Source: JAKPAM01 sp047601745 (GTDB lineage Bacteria; Pseudomonadota; Gammaproteobacteria; Burkholderiales; Burkholderiaceae_E). Taken from it: a stretch of 64,000 bases of DNA. This document shows, piece by piece, positions 60,231 through 64,000 of this stretch; positions within the stretch are counted from its first letter, which is position 1; each line of letters starts with the position of its first letter. The notes under the pieces are model-generated. The model was given only the letters and a program-made list of their open reading frames with translations. It ran no database searches and had not been told where the DNA came from. The stretch is from the NCBI GenBank assembly GCA_047601745.1, contig JASGIS010000001.1, positions 62,001 through 126,000 of the forward strand. Reading direction: 5' to 3'. The position numbers and the translations under genes are program-made.

Positions 60231-61946
60231 TCAGCGCCCTTCGCGCTCCTGCTTCTCGCGCGTGTAGATCGCCTGGAACTCCTGCAGGCGCGTATCGACC
60301 TGCGACGCCGTGTAGAAATCGAGCTTGCCCGAGCGCTGCGCGAGCCGGAGCTGTTCGATCGCCGACATCCAGCCGCCCATCAGCGCGTACTGCTCGGCCG
60401 ACGCGCGGTGCGCGAGCGCATCCTGGCCCTGGTTCGCGTAGGACAGCGCGAGCAGCCGCCACAGGTTGGCGTCGCTGCGGTAGATCGCGATCTGGTCTTC
60501 GAGGAAGCGCGTGGCCTGCGGCGCCTGACCGGCGTCGATCAGCGCGCTCGCCTGCACGTAGATCAGCGCGCGCGACTGCGGCGAACGCTGCAGGCCGGCC
60601 TGCGCGATGGCCAGCGCCCCCTGCGGATCGCGTTGCTGCAGCCGCGTCTCGGCCGCGACCCGGTCGACCATCGCCTGCGCCGGCGAGACCGTGATAACGC
60701 TCCCCATCCGCTTTCGCACCTCGGCCAGCGCCTTCGCCGATCCGTCGAAATCGCGCTGCGCGAGCGCCACGATGGCGATGCCGAACCAGGTCGCCATCTC
60801 GTCGCCGGTCGTCTTCTCGCGCAACTGGCGCTCGAACACGGCCCGCGTGCGCCGCAGCCCGTCGACGGAGCCGTCGGCCAGCGCCGCAAGCTTGGCGCGC
60901 ACCAGCCGGAACTCGATCGAATCGGGACGCTGCACGTAGCGCTGCTCGCGGATCCGCGCCTGCATGTCGGCGATCCGCTCGGTGGTCAACGGGTGCGTGC
61001 GCAGATAGGCGGGCGCGCCTTCGTACAGCCGTCCGGCATTCTGCAGCCGGCCGAAGAACGCCACCATGCCGGTCGGATCGAAGCCCGCCTCGCGCAGGAT
61101 CTCGAGCCCGACCCGATCGGCCTCGCGTTCGGCATCGCGAGAGAAGCTCAGCATCATCTGCTGCTGCGCGCCGGCGCCCATCGTCATCGCGCCCATCGCC
61201 GCCTGCGGATTCGAACGCGCGGCCAGCGCGCCGAGCACCAGTCCGGCCAGTTGCAGCAGCGAGGTCTGGCGCTGCTGGGCGAGCATCCGCGCGATGTGCC
61301 GCTGGATCACGTGGCCCATCTCGTGGCCGAGCACCGACGCCAGCTCGGACTCAGTCTGCGCGGCCTCGATCAGGCCGGTGTGCACGCCGATCAGGCCGCC
61401 CGGCAGCGCGAACGCATTCAGCGATTCGTCCTTGACGAGGAAGAACTCGAACGAATAGCCGCGGGCCGGCGAGGTCTCGGTCAGCCGCGCGGCGAAGCGA
61501 TTGAGGAAGTCGCTCAGCTCGATGTCATCGAGCATCGCGCCCTCGGCGCGCAGTTCGCGCAGGATCGAGTCGCCGAGCCGCCGCTCGGCCGTGGGCGACA
61601 GGTCGTCGTTGCCGGCGTCGCCGAGCCTGGGCAGGTTCAGGTTCAGCAGGCTGTCGCTGGGCGGCAGGTAGGGCTGGAAGCCCGGGGACGAGGGCTTGAT
61701 GTCGAGCCCGCCGCCGGCCCCTGACCCAGACCCTGACCCGGCAGCGGGCACGGGCGAGGCGGGGATCGTCGCGCGCTCGGCGTCGCCGGACGCGGAAAGA
61801 CGCGCCGGCTGTTGCGCGCCGACCGGCAGCGGCGCGAGTCCGATGGCGGCGCCCGCGGACAGCGACCACACGACCGGCAGGCCGGCGGCCAGTGCCGCGG
61901 CTACCGCGCGCCAGCGGCCGAGGAGCGATCCGGCGTTACGGTTCAT
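60231..61946 (-). CDS. M48 family metallopeptidase with TPR-like C-terminus (BepA/YfgC-like)
   Basis: A 571-residue exported protease. An N-terminal hydrophobic segment (about 12-36) leads to a Pro/Ser/Gly-rich linker. The catalytic core has HEMGH (His208, Glu209, His212) and the downstream EREAD ligand region near 273-277. Helical repeats over residues about 370-560 look like TPR. This matches BepA, which assists outer-membrane protein assembly and degrades misassembled LptD. A TATGAT -10-like hexamer (61953-61958) ends only 7 nt before the chosen ATG, so the mRNA may be leaderless; an alternative ATG is at 61970. It is divergent from moaC. Confidence 0.87.
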   Translation of the reverse strand: MNRNAGSLLGRWRAVAAALAAGLPVVWSLSAGAAIGLAPLPVGAQQPARLSASGDAERATIPASPVPAAGSGSGSGAGGGLDIKPSSPGFQPYLPPSDSLLNLNLPRLGDAGNDDLSPTAERRLGDSILRELRAEGAMLDDIELSDFLNRFAARLTETSPARGYSFEFFLVKDESLNAFALPGGLIGVHTGLIEAAQTESELASVLGHEMGHVIQRHIARMLAQQRQTSLLQLAGLVLGALAARSNPQAAMGAMTMGAGAQQQMMLSFSRDAEREADRVGLEILREAGFDPTGMVAFFGRLQNAGRLYEGAPAYLRTHPLTTERIADMQARIREQRYVQRPDSIEFRLVRAKLAALADGSVDGLRRTRAVFERQLREKTTGDEMATWFGIAIVALAQRDFDGSAKALAEVRKRMGSVITVSPAQAMVDRVAAETRLQQRDPQGALAIAQAGLQRSPQSRALIYVQASALIDAGQAPQATRFLEDQIAIYRSDANLWRLLALSYANQGQDALAHRASAEQYALMGGWMSAIEQLRLAQRSGKLDFYTASQVDTRLQEFQAIYTREKQEREGR

Positions 61947-62019
61947 CTTGCTATCATAACCTTCCGACATTGCGGCACGCCGCGGGCCCCGCGCCTCGCG
62001 CGCCGGCCCCCGACGCGAC

Positions 62020-62532
62020 ATGGCATCCGCGCTCACGCACTTCGATTCCGCCGGACAGGCGCACATGGTCGACATCGCCGGCAAGGCGATCTCGCGCCGC
62101 ATCGCCCGGGCCGAGGGCCTGATCCGGATGGCGCCCGCCACGCTCGCCTTGATCGAAAGCGGCACGGCCCGCAAGGGCGACGTGCTGGGCATCGCGCGGA
62201 TCGCGGCGATCCAGGGCGCCAAGCGCACCGCCGACCTGATTCCGCTGTGCCATCCGATCGCCTTGACGCGGGTCGCCGTCGACTTCGAGATCCTGACGCC
62301 CGATCCGGCGACGACCGGCCGGCTCGTGCGCTGCGTCGCGACCGTCGAATGCGAGGGCCGGACCGGCGTCGAGATCGAAGCGCTGACCGCCGTGCAGGTC
62401 GGCCTGCTGACGATCTACGACATGTGCAAGGCCGTCGATCGCGGCATGCAGATCGAACTCGTCCGGCTGCTCGAAAAGCACGGTGGCGCATCGGGCGATT
62501 TCGTCGCACCCGAGCGCGCGGCCGAACCTTGA
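62020..62532 (+). CDS. moaC: Cyclic pyranopterin monophosphate synthase
   Basis: A 170-residue MoaC, converting 3',8-cH2GTP to cPMP in molybdenum-cofactor synthesis. Features are 'LTHFDSAGQAHMVDIAGK', 'AATLALIESGTARKGDVLGIARIAAIQGAKRTADLIPLCHPIAL', 'VECEGRTGVEIEALTAVQVGLLTIYDMCKAVDRGMQIE'. The His of PLCHP and Asp/Lys of 'YDMCKAVD' are the catalytic set. No other moa or moe gene is in the window. Confidence 0.95.
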   Translation: MASALTHFDSAGQAHMVDIAGKAISRRIARAEGLIRMAPATLALIESGTARKGDVLGIARIAAIQGAKRTADLIPLCHPIALTRVAVDFEILTPDPATTGRLVRCVATVECEGRTGVEIEALTAVQVGLLTIYDMCKAVDRGMQIELVRLLEKHGGASGDFVAPERAAEP

Positions 62533-62653
62533 CCGCCGCGATCCGCCGTCCGGCGCCGCCGGCCGGGCCACACGCCGAGCTACACGCCGGGCCGGCCGTC
62601 GGGTCACACGCCAGGCCGACCGCCGGACGACGTCCGCCCGCATCGATACCGTC

Positions 62654-63451
62654 ATGCTGCTGCTGAAACTGGCGCTGGTGCCGCTGTCGGTGTGGATCGC
62701 GTCGGTGGCCGGGCGCCGCTTCGGCCATGCGATCTCCGGCGTGCTCGCCGGCCTGCCGATGGTCGCGGGCCCGATGATCGCCGTGCTGCTGATCGACCAC
62801 GATGCCGACGTGGTCGCGCCGATCGCGGCCGCAACGGTGACGGCGATCCCGGCGACGCTGGCGTTCTTCGTCGCCTTCGCGCACGGCGCCACGCGCTGGC
62901 GGGCGCCGGCCTGCCTGCTGGCCGCCGCCGCGGCATTCTTCGCCGTCGGCGCGGCGATGAACGCGCTGGCGCTACCCTCGCCGTGGGCCGAGATGCTGGC
63001 GCTGGCCAGTCCGCCGCTGGCGCTGGGCCTGATGCCGGCGGTCGAGCCCTTGCATGGCCCGGTCCCGATTCCGCGCAAGGAGATCGCGCTGCGGATGCTG
63101 GGCGCGGCGGCGATCGGCGCGCTGATCCTGCATGGCGCCAACCACTTTCCACCGGCCGTCAACGGCCTGCTGCTGTCATGGCCGGTGACCGGCACGATCC
63201 TGCCGAGCTTCACGCTGCCGCTGCATGGACGCGTCGCGACGGTCAACCTGCTGCGCGGATTCGCGAACGGCCTGTCGGGCTTCGCGGTGTTCTTCTGCGC
63301 GCTGGGCGCGCTGCTGCGCCACGGCGTCCCCGAGTGGGCGGGATTCGCGATCGCGATCGCCGCCGCGGTCGCTACCGCCTGGGGCATCTATCGGTTGCGC
63401 GCGCGGAGGCATCCCCCTCGCGCGCCGTCACCGCCCGTCAGCCGCGCTTGA
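62654..63451 (+). CDS. Polytopic membrane protein of unknown function
   Basis: A 265-residue protein with about eight hydrophobic segments from residue 1 to 250 and a basic Arg/Pro tail. Pattern 'GHAISGVLAGLPMVAGPMIAVLLIDHD' near the N-terminus and 'GLLLSWPVTGTILPSFTLPLHGRVATVNLLRGFANGLSGFAVFFCALG' in the second half suggest two related halves. I do not recognise the family. The 121-bp gap after moaC includes a run of Gly/Ala/Arg-like codons and holds no other gene. It converges on and overlaps the phasin gene by 14 bp. Confidence 0.72.
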   Translation: MLLLKLALVPLSVWIASVAGRRFGHAISGVLAGLPMVAGPMIAVLLIDHDADVVAPIAAATVTAIPATLAFFVAFAHGATRWRAPACLLAAAAAFFAVGAAMNALALPSPWAEMLALASPPLALGLMPAVEPLHGPVPIPRKEIALRMLGAAAIGALILHGANHFPPAVNGLLLSWPVTGTILPSFTLPLHGRVATVNLLRGFANGLSGFAVFFCALGALLRHGVPEWAGFAIAIAAAVATAWGIYRLRARRHPPRAPSPPVSRA

Positions 63452-63905
63452 TCGCCTTCTGCAGGTCGGCCATGTCCTGCTTGAACTGGTCGTTGACGAT
63501 CTTCCAGGCCTCGGTCTGCGACTTGACGCCGCTCTCGGCCAGTTCACGCAGGTTGGCCAGCGCCTTTTCCATCGCCAGCTTGCCGAGCTCGGCCGTGCGG
63601 GTCGCGCGTTCGGCCGGCGCCAGGCTCGACAGCTCCTTGATCGCCGCCTGGAACTCGCTGGCCGATTCCCTGAGCATCTCGGCCTGACGTTCGGCCAGCG
63701 CCTTGAAGCCTTCGTACGCGCGCTGGTTGGCCGCGGTCAGCGCCTCCAGGTCGCGTTTGCGCGCTTCGATCAGCGCCTGCATGTCGACGCCGGGTGCCTT
63801 GAACTGCTCGAGCATCTTCGAGAAGTCGAACATCGCGCCGAACGGCGGCTGCGTCCCGGCCCCGGTGGCCTTGTTGTCTTTGTCGTCGGATTGGCGGTTG
63901 GCCAT
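63438..63905 (-). CDS. phaP: Phasin family protein
   Basis: A 155-residue phasin, coating polyhydroxyalkanoate granules. After a short variable start comes the phasin core: 'MFDFSKMLEQFKAPGVDMQALIEARKRDLEALTAANQRAYEGFKALAERQAEMLRESASEF', then an amphipathic helical tail ('LANLRELAESGVKSQTEAWKIVNDQFKQDMADLQKAI'). AAGGAGA about 6 nt before the ATG supports the start. It implies PHA storage in this organism. It is convergent with the upstream membrane-protein gene (14-bp overlap). The gene symbol is by family. Confidence 0.9.
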   Translation of the reverse strand: MANRQSDDKDNKATGAGTQPPFGAMFDFSKMLEQFKAPGVDMQALIEARKRDLEALTAANQRAYEGFKALAERQAEMLRESASEFQAAIKELSSLAPAERATRTAELGKLAMEKALANLRELAESGVKSQTEAWKIVNDQFKQDMADLQKAIKRG

Positions 63906-64000
63906 GGTTCTCTCCTTGTACTGGGCATTTGCCCGAAATCCGTTCTGTATCGCCCGCAGCACGCGCGGCCGGACGCGGCCGATCATTGCGAGCAACAGGA

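Overview
The window is GC-rich chromosomal DNA whose gene content and order suggest a betaproteobacterium of the order Burkholderiales. The main clue is the run aroG, a DUF748/AsmA-like gene, tldD, a nitrilase-family amidase and yhdP, with divergent glnE followed by ilvE, a zf-CHCC protein and waaF. Two Bug-type tricarboxylate-binding proteins, a phasin and a PPK2 fit the same group. No rRNA, tRNA, intact insertion sequence, prophage or CRISPR array was seen.

Region 1 (1-8600) is accessory. An alpha/beta-hydrolase gene cut by the window edge is followed on the minus strand by two very large multidomain genes. One is a double alpha/beta-hydrolase fused to a metacaspase. The other joins an HExxH metallopeptidase-like domain, a peptidoglycan-binding domain and a GH19 chitinase/lysozyme domain. 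Beyond them lies a second, diverged copy of the last 143 bp of the hydrolase gene, so the pair sits between two related sequences. A PemK/MazF-like toxin-antitoxin pair with a palindromic operator comes next.

Region 2 (8600-21240) holds yceH, a tandem glycine riboswitch driving gcvH-gcvP-gcvT, a minus-strand group (Bug protein, dienelactone-hydrolase-like protein, IclR regulator), ppk2, a DUF72 gene and a beta-propeller lipoprotein. Region 3 (21240-28780) is a patchwork. It has a TfoX-domain gene and at least three decayed fragments (epimerase tail, DUF4143 protein, hisC start), then a four-gene acyl-CoA-type catabolic operon (thiolase, CMD-like protein, AMP ligase, Bug protein). A MarR regulator diverges from it across an AT-rich double promoter. 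A broken helix-turn-helix-like fragment follows.

Region 4 (28780-40830) contains a PiT phosphate transporter, a second beta-propeller lipoprotein paralogous to the first, kup, an FAD-linked 2-hydroxyacid oxidase, a DUF805 protein, an unusual fusion of a sugar-lactone-oxidase-like flavoprotein with a methyltransferase-like domain, a stand-alone cyclic-nucleotide-binding protein and aroG. The aroG leader reads as a complete attenuator: promoter, short ORF with seven aromatic residues among eight codons, competing hairpins and an intrinsic terminator. Region 5 (40830-64000) is mainly housekeeping: envelope proteins (DUF748, YhdP, waaF, M48 protease), tldD, a nitrilase-family amidase, glnE, ilvE, purU, moaC, a YheT-type hydrolase, a membrane protein and a phasin.

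Short in-frame or intergenic tandem repeats of 6, 12 and 15 bp recur at gcvP, glnE, the YheT gene and downstream of the PiT gene.
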